Of a DNA stretch of 64,000 nt, positions 34,397-41,822 are shown piece after piece. The stretch's first letter is position 1; each line of letters starts with the position of its first letter. Source of the stretch: CAWBOV01 sp963790525 (GTDB taxonomy: Bacteria; Actinomycetota; Actinomycetes; Mycobacteriales; Jatrophihabitantaceae); NCBI GenBank assembly GCA_963790525.1, contig CAWBOV010000005.1, positions 310,001 to 374,000 on the forward strand. The letters run 5' to 3'. The notes beneath the pieces are model-generated. The model saw nothing but the letters and a program-made list of their open reading frames with translations. It did no database searches and had not been told where the DNA came from. Both the position numbers and the translations under genes were made by a program.

Positions 34397-35347
34397 GTGA
34401 CCGACTCCGCCGCACCGACCGCCCACGGCACCCACGACTACGTCGACGACCCGCGCAACCGGGACGTGCTGATCTACGTCAACGGCGAGCTCGTGCCCCG
34501 CGATCGCGCGACCGTGTCCGTCTTCGACGCCGGGTTCATCCTCGGCGACGGGATCTGGGAAGGCCTGCGGGTCACGGCCGGCCATCCGGCCTTCCTCGAC
34601 CAGCACCTGGACCGGCTCTACGAGGGCGCCGCCGCGATCGCGCTGGACGTCGGTCTCACCCGCGCCGAGCTGGCCGCGGAGATCTACCGCACGCTCGCCG
34701 CGAACGGCATGGACGGTGACGGCATCCACGTCCGGCTGATGGTCACGCGCGGGCCCAAGAGCACGCCGTACCAGGACCCGCGCATGTCCGCCGGGCCGGC
34801 GACCATCGTGATGATCTGTGAGTACAAGGATCCCCTGCCCGCCACGGTCGAACGCGGGCTGACGCTGTTCACCACGCACGTGCGGCGCGGCTACCCCGAC
34901 GTCCTGGACCCCAAGCTGAACAGCCACTCCAAGCTCAACGACATCACCGCGTGCATCCAGGCCTACACGGCCGGCGCCGACGAGGCGCTGATGCTGGACC
35001 CGCACGGCTTCGTCGCCACCTGCAACTCGACGCACTTCTTCATCGTGCGCAAGGGCGAGGTGTGGACGTCGACGGGCATGTACTGCCTGGGCGGCATCAC
35101 CCGGGGCAACGTGCTGCGGGTGTGCGCGGAAGCGGGCATCCCCGCGCAGGAACGCAGTTTCAGCCTGACCGAGGTCTACAGCGCCGACGAGGCGTTCGTG
35201 ACGGGCACGTTCGCCGGTGTCGTGCCCGTCCACACCGTCGACGGCCGCCGCATCGGCACCGGGGCGCGCGGGCCCGTGGTCGAGCGGCTGCAAGGGCTGT
35301 ATGCGGACTTCACCCGCCGCGACGTCGCCGGGCGGGTGCGGCCATGA
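34397..35347 (+). CDS. Class IV aminotransferase (branched-chain/D-amino acid type)
   Basis: 316 aa PLP enzyme, fold type IV: VYVNGE-like IYVNGELVPRDRATVSVFDAGFILGDGIWEGLRV, catalytic Lys in NSHSKLNDITACIQA, and the PLP-phosphate loop region GGITRGNVLRVCAEAGI, then EAFVTGTFAGVVPV. Substrate is not predictable (branched-chain, D-Ala or aminodeoxychorismate lyase relatives). GTG 34397 start; ATGA overlap with the sulfotransferase-like gene. Confidence 0.9.
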   Translation: MTDSAAPTAHGTHDYVDDPRNRDVLIYVNGELVPRDRATVSVFDAGFILGDGIWEGLRVTAGHPAFLDQHLDRLYEGAAAIALDVGLTRAELAAEIYRTLAANGMDGDGIHVRLMVTRGPKSTPYQDPRMSAGPATIVMICEYKDPLPATVERGLTLFTTHVRRGYPDVLDPKLNSHSKLNDITACIQAYTAGADEALMLDPHGFVATCNSTHFFIVRKGEVWTSTGMYCLGGITRGNVLRVCAEAGIPAQERSFSLTEVYSADEAFVTGTFAGVVPVHTVDGRRIGTGARGPVVERLQGLYADFTRRDVAGRVRP

Positions 35348-36090
35348 CCGACCCGATGCGCACCGGCAGCGTGCGGCTGGCGATGTGGTCCGGCCCGCGC
35401 AACATCTCCACCGCGCTCATGCGCGCCTGGGAGAACCGCCCCGACACCGTCGTCGTGGACGAGCCGCTCTACGGCTACTACCTCGCCGAGACGGGGCTCG
35501 ATCATCCCGGCCGCGACGAGATCATCGCCGCGCAGGGCACCGACTGGCGGGCGATCGTCGACCACCTGATCGGCCCCACGCCCTCCGGGGCGCCGGTGTA
35601 CTACCAGAAGCACATGACGCACCACCTGATCCCGCAGCTGCCCCGCGACTGGATCGCTTCCCTGCACAACGTGCTGCTGATCCGCGACCCCGCCGAGGTC
35701 GTCGCCTCCTACGTTCGCTCGCGGGCGACGGTGACCGCGCAGGACATCGGGCTGGTGCAGCAGGCCGAACTGTTCGACCAGCTCGCCTCCGGGGGGTTCC
35801 CGCCCGCGGTCATCGACGCCGCGGACTTCCTGCGCGATCCGGAGGAGTACCTGCGCTGGCTGTGCACCGCCGTCGGTGTCGGCTTCAGCCAGCGGATGCT
35901 CTCGTGGCCGGCCGGTGGACGCCCGACCGACGGGGTCTGGGCACCGTACTGGTACAGCTCCGTGCTCGCCTCCACCGGCTTCGCGCCCTACCGCGAACGG
36001 GACATCACCCTGACCGGTGCCGCGCTGGCGGCAGCCGAGGAGAGCCGGCCCTACTACGACCACCTGGCCGAGTACCGCGTCCAGTTCTGA
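35344..36090 (+). CDS. Sulfotransferase-like protein
   Basis: 248 aa. WSGPRNISTALMRAWENRPDTVVVDEPLYGYYL is the 5'-PSB-type PAPS-binding start of the branched-chain-aminotransferase-associated sulfotransferase group, and LLIRDPAEVVASYVRSR is the 3'-phosphate-binding motif. Its coupled position after a class IV aminotransferase is common for this group; no acceptor can be named. Confidence 0.85.
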   Translation: MTDPMRTGSVRLAMWSGPRNISTALMRAWENRPDTVVVDEPLYGYYLAETGLDHPGRDEIIAAQGTDWRAIVDHLIGPTPSGAPVYYQKHMTHHLIPQLPRDWIASLHNVLLIRDPAEVVASYVRSRATVTAQDIGLVQQAELFDQLASGGFPPAVIDAADFLRDPEEYLRWLCTAVGVGFSQRMLSWPAGGRPTDGVWAPYWYSSVLASTGFAPYRERDITLTGAALAAAEESRPYYDHLAEYRVQF

Positions 36091-36110
36091 CCGGGACGTC
36101 ACGCGGGCGA

Positions 36111-36167
36111 CGTTGCTACCGAGCTGACCGGACATCGCGCCCGGATCCGGTCAGCTCGGTAGCAACG
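36111..36167. repeat. 57-bp palindromic element, copy 1
   Basis: Perfect 22-nt arms (36111-36132 and 36146-36167, beginning CGTTGCTACC and ending GGTAGCAACG) flank a 13-nt loop. It lies 20 bp after the sulfotransferase-like stop, where it could terminate transcription in both directions. A near-identical copy is at 37220-37276. Confidence 0.9.
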
Positions 36168-36222
36168 CCGGCCCTGTGGAAGGCGAACACCGTGCGGCGC
36201 GTCCACCGGGCAGCATGCCCCT

Positions 36223-37236
36223 GTGACCGAGCTGCCGGACCCGGACTGGTATCTCGACAACGTCGTGGTGCCGCGGGCGGCCGGCGAGTCCGCCGGGCAG
36301 ACGCGCTGGCGGCTGGCGGCCGACGCGGTCCGGGCGGATCCGCGCATCGGCGCCCTGGCCGTGTCGCAGGGATTCGTGCTCACCCGTGCCCAGGCCCGCG
36401 AGCGGGGAGTCACCGACGCCGAACAGCGCCGGCTGCTCCGCGCGCGGACGTGGTGGTCGCCCTGGTACGGCGTGCTCTGCGTGGTCCCCGCCGCCGACGC
36501 CGATACGCGGTACGTGGTGCGGGCGTGTGCGGCCGCCCTCGTCCATCCGGGCCACGTGATCAGCCATCGCAGTGCCGCAGCCGTGCACGGGCTGCCGCTG
36601 GTCGACCTCCCCGGCGTGCCCGCGCTCACGGTGGACCTGACCGGGCCGTCGCGGCACGTGTCCGCCTCGCTGCGGGTCCGCACCGCGCGACTGGAACCGG
36701 GAGCGTGCACCGGCTGGTACGGAGCGCCGGTCACCGGTCCAGCCCGGACCGTGGTGGACGTGGCCCGGCTGGACCGCCGCCACGGGCTGGTGGTCGCCGA
36801 CGCCGCACTCGCCCGCGGACTGGTCGACCCGCACAGCCTCAGCATGGCTCTGGCCGGCACGACGGGGGCGCCGGGGACGATCGCGGCGCGCCGGATCGTG
36901 GCGTTGGCGTCATCGGCGAGCGAGTCACCGCTGGAGTCGCTGACGCGGCTGTGCCTGGCCGAGCACGGTGTCCCCGCGCCGGTGCTGCAGAAGTGGATCG
37001 TCGACCCGCGGGACGGCTGGCGGGCGCGCGTCGACCTGGCCTGGCCGGGGTCGCGGCTGATCGTGGAGGCCGACGGCCGCCGGAAGTACGCCGGAGACGA
37101 GCTGTGGCGCGAGAAGCGGCGCCAGGAGCGGCTGGAGCGCCTCGGGTGGCGGGTGGTGCGGGTGATCTGGGCCGACGTCGTCCACCATCCGCGAGAGACC
37201 GCGGCGCGCGTCCGGGCGGCGTTGCGATCAAGCTGA
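36223..37236 (+). CDS. AbiEi-like N-terminus with DUF559/Vsr-type nuclease-fold C-terminus
   Basis: 337 aa. The N-terminal part (VLTRAQARERGVTDAEQRRLLRARTWWSPWYGVL) resembles the winged-helix AbiEi/Rv2827c group, followed by HVISHRSAAAVHGLP and TVVDVARL. The C-terminal 90 residues show the restriction-endonuclease-like DUF559 pattern: RARVDLAWPGSRLIVEADGRRKY, WREKRRQERLERLGWRVVRVIW. These proteins are frequent in actinobacteria with unknown targets. The last 17 nt lie inside the second palindromic element, so its final codons are element-derived. Confidence 0.8.
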   Translation: MTELPDPDWYLDNVVVPRAAGESAGQTRWRLAADAVRADPRIGALAVSQGFVLTRAQARERGVTDAEQRRLLRARTWWSPWYGVLCVVPAADADTRYVVRACAAALVHPGHVISHRSAAAVHGLPLVDLPGVPALTVDLTGPSRHVSASLRVRTARLEPGACTGWYGAPVTGPARTVVDVARLDRRHGLVVADAALARGLVDPHSLSMALAGTTGAPGTIAARRIVALASSASESPLESLTRLCLAEHGVPAPVLQKWIVDPRDGWRARVDLAWPGSRLIVEADGRRKYAGDELWREKRRQERLERLGWRVVRVIWADVVHHPRETAARVRAALRSS

Positions 37237-37276
37237 CCGGAATCCGCGCCCGGATCCGGTCAGCTCGGTAGCAACG
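37220..37276. repeat. 57-bp palindromic element, copy 2
   Basis: Identical to copy 1 over its right 33 bases; the left arm differs at a few positions (CGTTGCGATCAAGC against CGTTGCTACCGAGC). It overlaps the 3' end of the DUF559 gene and can act as its terminator hairpin. Confidence 0.9.
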
Positions 37277-37341
37277 CGAGCTCTGCGGCGCGCGCGGCAC
37301 AATGGGGTGACGACCGGACCACGAGCCGAAGGAGTCGCGCC

Positions 37342-37590
37342 ATGGGGATGCTGGACCGCTACAAGAAGAAGGCAGAGGAGCTGGCCAAGCAGGCCCGTCC
37401 CAAGGCCGAGGAGCTCAAGGACCGGGCGGTTCCGCTGGCCGAGAACCTCAAGGACCGGGCCACCCCGCTGGCGGAGACGCTCAAGGAGAAGGGCGGGAAG
37501 GCCGGAAGCTCACTGCGCTCGCGCGCCGAGGAGATCCGCCGCGAGTTCCGCGAGGGCGCCGACGAGGGCGACCAACCGCCCAGCAACTGA
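37342..37590 (+). CDS. Small helical repeat protein
   Basis: 82 aa, almost entirely Lys/Glu/Ala/Leu with a repeated AEELKDRAVPLAENLKDRATP-type unit, predicting amphipathic helices or a coiled coil. GGAG seven nt before ATG supports translation. It recalls late-embryogenesis-like or antitoxin-like small actinobacterial proteins; no assignment is possible. Confidence 0.65.
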   Translation: MGMLDRYKKKAEELAKQARPKAEELKDRAVPLAENLKDRATPLAETLKEKGGKAGSSLRSRAEEIRREFREGADEGDQPPSN

Positions 37591-37629
37591 GCGCCGCCCA
37601 CCCGGACCGGACCGCGACTCGCTGCCGGC

Positions 37630-39192
37630 TCAGAGCTCGACGGCCATGACCTCGGAGATGACGTCCTCGGTGTGGGGTGGCGGACCGTAGCCGCCCGCCG
37701 CGGCCCGGATCTCGGCGATCCGTGCCTTGGACGGGAAGAAGGACGCACCGGCCACCGCGCCGGCCGCGAACAGCGCCGAGCCGATCATGAACGCGACGAC
37801 GTAACCGTGCGTGGCGGCAACTGCGACGGCACCCACCACGTCGCGGTGATCGGCCAGGTACCCCGAGGTCGCGGTCGCGACGACGGTGCTCAGGACCGCC
37901 GTGCCGACCGACCCGCCGACCTGCTGCATGGTGCTGGCCAGGGCCGCGGCGACGCCGGCGTCCTGGGGGGCGATTCCGGCGGTCGCCGTGTTCATCGCCG
38001 GCGCCATGACCATGCCCATCGCGAACCCCATGATGATGAGCGCGGGCAGCACGGCGGACAGGTACCCGGAGTGCACGTTGATGCGGCTGAGGTAGGCCAG
38101 GGCGATGCAGCCCAGCCCCATCCCGGTGGTGATGATGATGCGCGGGCCGAAGCGGGGCAGCGTCACGATGTTCGAGGTGTTCGAGCTGATCACGACGCAC
38201 GCGATCATCGGCAGGAACGCGATCCCCGACTGCACCGGGCTGTAGTGCCGGATCAGTTGCAGGTAGTAGGTCAGGAACAGGAACACCCCGAACATCGCGA
38301 TGCCGGCGATCCCGATCGCCAGGAACGCGACGCCACGGGCGCGGTCGGTGATCACCCGCAGCGGCAGGAGCGGGACCGCGACCCGCTGTTCGGCCAGGAA
38401 GAACCCAGCCAGCAACAGGGCGCCGAGCACCAGGGAGACGATCGTCACCCCGTCGGTCCAGCCCGCCGACTCCGCATGGGAGAAGCCGAAGACCAGTCCG
38501 AACAGGCCGGCCGAGGCGAGCAGCGCGCCCTGCACATCGATCCGCTGCCGTACCGGCGAGCGCTCGTTCACCATGTAGCTGATCGCCCCGGCGGCAGCCG
38601 CGACGGCGAAGATGACGTTGACGTACATCGCCCAGCGCCACGAGAGGTACTCGGTCAGGACCCCGCCGAGGATGAGGCCGACCGCGCCGCCACCGACGGC
38701 GACCGAGCCGAACACGCCGAAGGCCTTTCCGCGGTCGCTCGGTGTGCGGAAGGTCGTCACCAGGGTCGAGAGGGCCGCGGGCGCGAGGATCGCGCCGAAC
38801 ACGCCCTGGCAGGCGCGTGCGGTGACGAGCACCCCGAACGACTGTGCCGCGCCGCCGACCGCCGAGGCAACGGCGAATCCGGCCAGCCCGACCAGGAAGG
38901 CGTACTTGCGGCCGAACAGATCGCCGAGGCGCCCACCCAGCAGGAGCAGGCTGCCGAAGGCGAGCGCGTACGCGGTGACGATCCACTGCCGCTGGCTGTC
39001 GGCGAAACCGAGGTCGGCCTGGGCCGACGGCAGTGCGATGTTCACGATGGTCGAGTCCAGCACGACCATGAGCTGGGCGACCGAGACGACGACCAGGATC
39101 AGCCAGCGGTGGTCGAGGGCACGCTGGGCCGCCGCGGCGGCCTTGGTGGCGCCGGGGGCGGGCACGGCGATCTTCGAGGAATCAACGGACAA
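37630..39192 (-). CDS. MFS multidrug exporter, DHA2 (14-TM) family
   Basis: 520 aa with about 14 transmembrane helices. Antiporter motif region QLMVVLDSTIVNIALPSAQADLGF at helix 1 and the loop GRLGDLFGRKY between helices 2 and 3; RACQGVFGAILAPAALS is the motif B/C area. It exports drugs or metabolites in exchange for protons. TTG 39192 is the start, six nt after AGGAG. Its first 11 bases overlap the end of the upstream MarR gene, its likely repressor. Confidence 0.93.
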   Translation of the reverse strand: MSVDSSKIAVPAPGATKAAAAAQRALDHRWLILVVVSVAQLMVVLDSTIVNIALPSAQADLGFADSQRQWIVTAYALAFGSLLLLGGRLGDLFGRKYAFLVGLAGFAVASAVGGAAQSFGVLVTARACQGVFGAILAPAALSTLVTTFRTPSDRGKAFGVFGSVAVGGGAVGLILGGVLTEYLSWRWAMYVNVIFAVAAAAGAISYMVNERSPVRQRIDVQGALLASAGLFGLVFGFSHAESAGWTDGVTIVSLVLGALLLAGFFLAEQRVAVPLLPLRVITDRARGVAFLAIGIAGIAMFGVFLFLTYYLQLIRHYSPVQSGIAFLPMIACVVISSNTSNIVTLPRFGPRIIITTGMGLGCIALAYLSRINVHSGYLSAVLPALIIMGFAMGMVMAPAMNTATAGIAPQDAGVAAALASTMQQVGGSVGTAVLSTVVATATSGYLADHRDVVGAVAVAATHGYVVAFMIGSALFAAGAVAGASFFPSKARIAEIRAAAGGYGPPPHTEDVISEVMAVEL

Positions 39193-39673
39193 GGGGATCT
39201 CCTGGCTGGGTGACGAGGGAGTTGCTGACGGTCTCCAGCAGCGAGAACAGCTCTGTTCGCGACGGTGGATCGAGCACGGAGAAGATTCGTTCGAACAGCT
39301 CGTTCTTGATCGCCATCGCCGACTCGAGGGCGACCGACCCGGACGCGGTGAGGCGCACCTGCCGAGAGCGACGGTCGGCGGGGTCATCGACGCGCTCGGC
39401 GTATCCGTCCCGCTCGAGTGCGTCGACGAGATCGGTGACCGACCGGGGCGCGACGCCGAGTTCGCACGCGATACCGGCCTGGTTGACGGGGCCGCGCCGT
39501 GACAGCAGGGCGAGGACCAGCGTCCGCGACAGGGAGACGCCGTCGGCGGTCATGGCGTCGTCGACGAGCCGGCGCAGGCGGTGATGCAGGCCGATGTAGA
39601 GGTGCCCCAGTTCCAGGGCCGACGGAGCCACCGTCGCATCGACATCACGCACAACAGCCTCCGCGGACGACAT
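39182..39673 (-). CDS. MarR family regulator
   Basis: 163 aa from ATG 39673. Winged helix: SLSRTLVLALLSRRGPVNQAGIACELGVAPRSVTDLVDALERDGYAERVDDPADRRSRQVRLT-type sequence, including the conserved D..DRR wing. The ATG at 39688 lies within the palindromic operator and is less likely. It forms a two-gene unit with the DHA2 exporter and probably senses its substrates. Confidence 0.9.
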   Translation of the reverse strand: MSSAEAVVRDVDATVAPSALELGHLYIGLHHRLRRLVDDAMTADGVSLSRTLVLALLSRRGPVNQAGIACELGVAPRSVTDLVDALERDGYAERVDDPADRRSRQVRLTASGSVALESAMAIKNELFERIFSVLDPPSRTELFSLLETVSNSLVTQPGDPLVR

Positions 39674-39674
39674 T

Positions 39675-39703
39675 GGGAGGTACCTCATCGTGAGGTACCT
39701 CCC
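39675..39703. promoter_or_regulatory. Perfect MarR operator over the ribosome-binding site
   Basis: GGGAGGTACCTCA tcg TGAGGTACCTCCC: two 13-nt arms around 3 nt, ending one base before the marR ATG. The minus-strand GAGG within the palindrome is the only ribosome-binding candidate, so DNA operator and translation signal coincide. Confidence 0.85.
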
Positions 39704-39739
39704 GATTCTATCAGCGGGGGTCGCGCACCGCCCGTCGCG

Positions 39740-40897
39740 TCAGCGGGCGGCCGTGCCCAGCAGGTGGTTGCGGTGCAGCGTGACGGGACCGAAGTCGCTG
39801 TGGCCGTCCACGATCAGCTTCGCGTCCGAGGCGAGTGCCGCCGCGGCGAGCATCGCACCGGTGGGAGCGTCCCGCAGGGCCTCGGCGACACCGTGGTCGT
39901 CGACGCGCTGCACCATCACACCGTCGATCACCGCGTCGGCGGCCAGGCCGACCGCGTCGACGACCTGCGCGGGCATGGGCGTTCCCGTGCCGAGATCGTG
40001 CACCGTCCGGGCCATCCGACGGGCGCGGTTCGCGTCGGTGGACAGCGCCTCCCAGCGCGCCTCGACCGCGCGGAGCTGGCGGCGGCTGTCGGGGCCGATG
40101 AGACCGAGCTTGGCCTCCTCGCGCGCGGAGTCGATGAGTTTCTTGACGTCCTCCGCCGAGGTCAGCTCCCGCGCCCGGGACAGCCACTCACCCGGCTTCC
40201 CGTCACCGACCGTGCTCTCCTGGAGTCCCCGAGCCATGTCGTGCAGCAGATCGGCCACCTTGCGGGCGTGTTCGCTCACCGCGGCGTCGGCGGTCGCGAC
40301 CGGGTCCAGGCGCGAGAGCAGGATCTTGGAGCCGGCGATGCCGATCACGGCGCCGATCACCATGGCACCGAGCCGCAGCTGCGCGACCTCGATGCTGGTC
40401 CCCGCGCCGGTGAAGATCAGGGCGGAGTTGACGGTGGCGAAGCCGGCGCCGTCGGCTCCGATGCCGAGCATCCAGGCGGCGGTCAATCCGACCGCGATGA
40501 CGATCCCGATGCTGATCCCGTTGACGCCGATGAGTCCCCGGGCCACGTGCGCGGTGATCATCGACAGCGCCATCGCGGTCACGAACGACATACCCGAACG
40601 CCAGGCCCGCGCATGGGAGAAGTTCAGCGTGATGATGCACGCGAGCACGGCGTAGGAGGCCATCGAACCGAGCAGGACGTGGACGACCGTCCACGCGATG
40701 CCTGCACACAGCGGGACGGCGACCCAGAGCTTGCGGTAGTCGCGGGCCGAAGCGAGGTGCGACAGGTATCGCTCGGCGATCGCGCGGACCCGCGCGGGCA
40801 GGCGGGCGGCGAGGGCTGCGGAGAGGCCGGCGGCGCGGCCGGTCGAGGGGCGGGCGGTGGGTGACTCAGCTGACCGGTGCTGGTCAACGGCTGGCAT
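39740..40897 (-). CDS. FUSC / aromatic-acid-exporter-type membrane protein
   Basis: 385 aa. Six closely packed hydrophobic helices from about residue 50 to 180 (LWVAVPLCAGIAWTVVHVLL, YAVLACIITLNFSHA, FVTAMALSMITAH, ISIGIVIAVGLTAAWMLGIG, LGAMVIGAVIGIAGSKI) precede a cytoplasmic helical domain, the half-FUSC/ArAE layout. Such proteins are proposed efflux pumps for aromatic or amphiphilic acids. ATG 40897 has AGGAG eight nt upstream. It is not coupled to the MarR/MFS pair but is on the same strand. Confidence 0.8.
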   Translation of the reverse strand: MPAVDQHRSAESPTARPSTGRAAGLSAALAARLPARVRAIAERYLSHLASARDYRKLWVAVPLCAGIAWTVVHVLLGSMASYAVLACIITLNFSHARAWRSGMSFVTAMALSMITAHVARGLIGVNGISIGIVIAVGLTAAWMLGIGADGAGFATVNSALIFTGAGTSIEVAQLRLGAMVIGAVIGIAGSKILLSRLDPVATADAAVSEHARKVADLLHDMARGLQESTVGDGKPGEWLSRARELTSAEDVKKLIDSAREEAKLGLIGPDSRRQLRAVEARWEALSTDANRARRMARTVHDLGTGTPMPAQVVDAVGLAADAVIDGVMVQRVDDHGVAEALRDAPTGAMLAAAALASDAKLIVDGHSDFGPVTLHRNHLLGTAAR

Positions 40898-41057
40898 TGC
40901 GGAACTCCTGAACGTCTGGCGTGCGATGGGCGGGTGGCCGGTCGACGGCTCCCTAGGACAGACGTGCGAGGGCGCTGATTCATCGCGATCCTGCCACCGG
41001 ACGTGGGCAACCACACACCTCGGCCGCCCTGCGGAGGCAGCCAGCCGGCGTCCCGCC

Positions 41058-41822
41058 TCAGCCGGCGATGCGGGGCAGCGGCTGCCGGGTGCGCACGACG
41101 CAGGAGCTGATCAGTTCGCGCATCGCCGGGGACGGCGCCGCCCCCAGCTCGTGCGCCAGCGTCCGTTCGTAGCGCTGGTACTGGCGGATCGCCTCCGCGA
41201 CGTTGCCCTGGGCCAGATGCACCCGGATGACGAGGCGGTGCGCGGTCTCGTGCAGGGGTTCGGCCTGCACCGCCGCGAGCCCCACCTGCAGCGCGTCGCC
41301 GTAGCGTCCGCAGGCGCGCAGCCGCTCGCCGAGGCGGTCGAGGGCCTGCAGCCGCAGGTGGTGGAACCGCTCCCGCTCCATCACCACCCAGTCGTCGTAC
41401 CAGCCCGGCAGCAGATCGTCGCGGAACGAGCACAGCTCACGCGCGACGTCGATGACGGCGACGTCGCGGACGGAGTCGTCGAGCAGGCTGTACGCGCGGG
41501 CGATCGTGGAGCGGAAGTCCACCTCGATGGCCGGGTTGAGCCAGACGTGGGTCGCCGATGCCGACAGCACGCTGACGCCGCCGGGAGCCGGCACCCGCCA
41601 GAGCGCGGAGCGGAGGCTGGCGTTCGCGCGCTCCTCGGCGGAGTCGAGCCAGAGCGTGCCGCTCACCTTGGTGCGGCGCACCGGGCGGTCGTGCAGCGCG
41701 ACGAAACCCACCAGGCGCTGGGAGCTGGGCGACATCGGGACGAGTTCGCCGTCCCACCACAGCTCGAAGTCGTGGATGAGACTGAGGCTGCAGGCGAGTT
41801 CGGCATCGGTTGCTGTGCTCAT
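41058..41822 (-). CDS. SARP/BTAD-type transcriptional regulator
   Basis: 254 aa: an N-terminal winged-helix region (FELWWDGELVPMSPSSQRLVGFVALHDRPVRRTKVSGTLWLDSAEERANASLRSALWRV) followed by a helical bacterial transcriptional activation domain (HHLRLQALDRLGERLRACGRYGDALQVGLAAV, HLAQGNVAEAIRQYQRYERTLAHELGAAPSPAMREL). SARPs activate secondary-metabolite or developmental genes. Its ATG overlaps the glycosyltransferase stop, so it sits in the operon adjoining the eCIS cluster and is a candidate regulator of it (inference). Confidence 0.85.
   Translation of the reverse strand: MSTATDAELACSLSLIHDFELWWDGELVPMSPSSQRLVGFVALHDRPVRRTKVSGTLWLDSAEERANASLRSALWRVPAPGGVSVLSASATHVWLNPAIEVDFRSTIARAYSLLDDSVRDVAVIDVARELCSFRDDLLPGWYDDWVVMERERFHHLRLQALDRLGERLRACGRYGDALQVGLAAVQAEPLHETAHRLVIRVHLAQGNVAEAIRQYQRYERTLAHELGAAPSPAMRELISSCVVRTRQPLPRIAG

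Noticed and set aside
36111..37276. Palindromic copies as inverted ends of an insertion sequence
   Set aside because: No transposase lies between or beside them and each copy is itself a complete palindrome.
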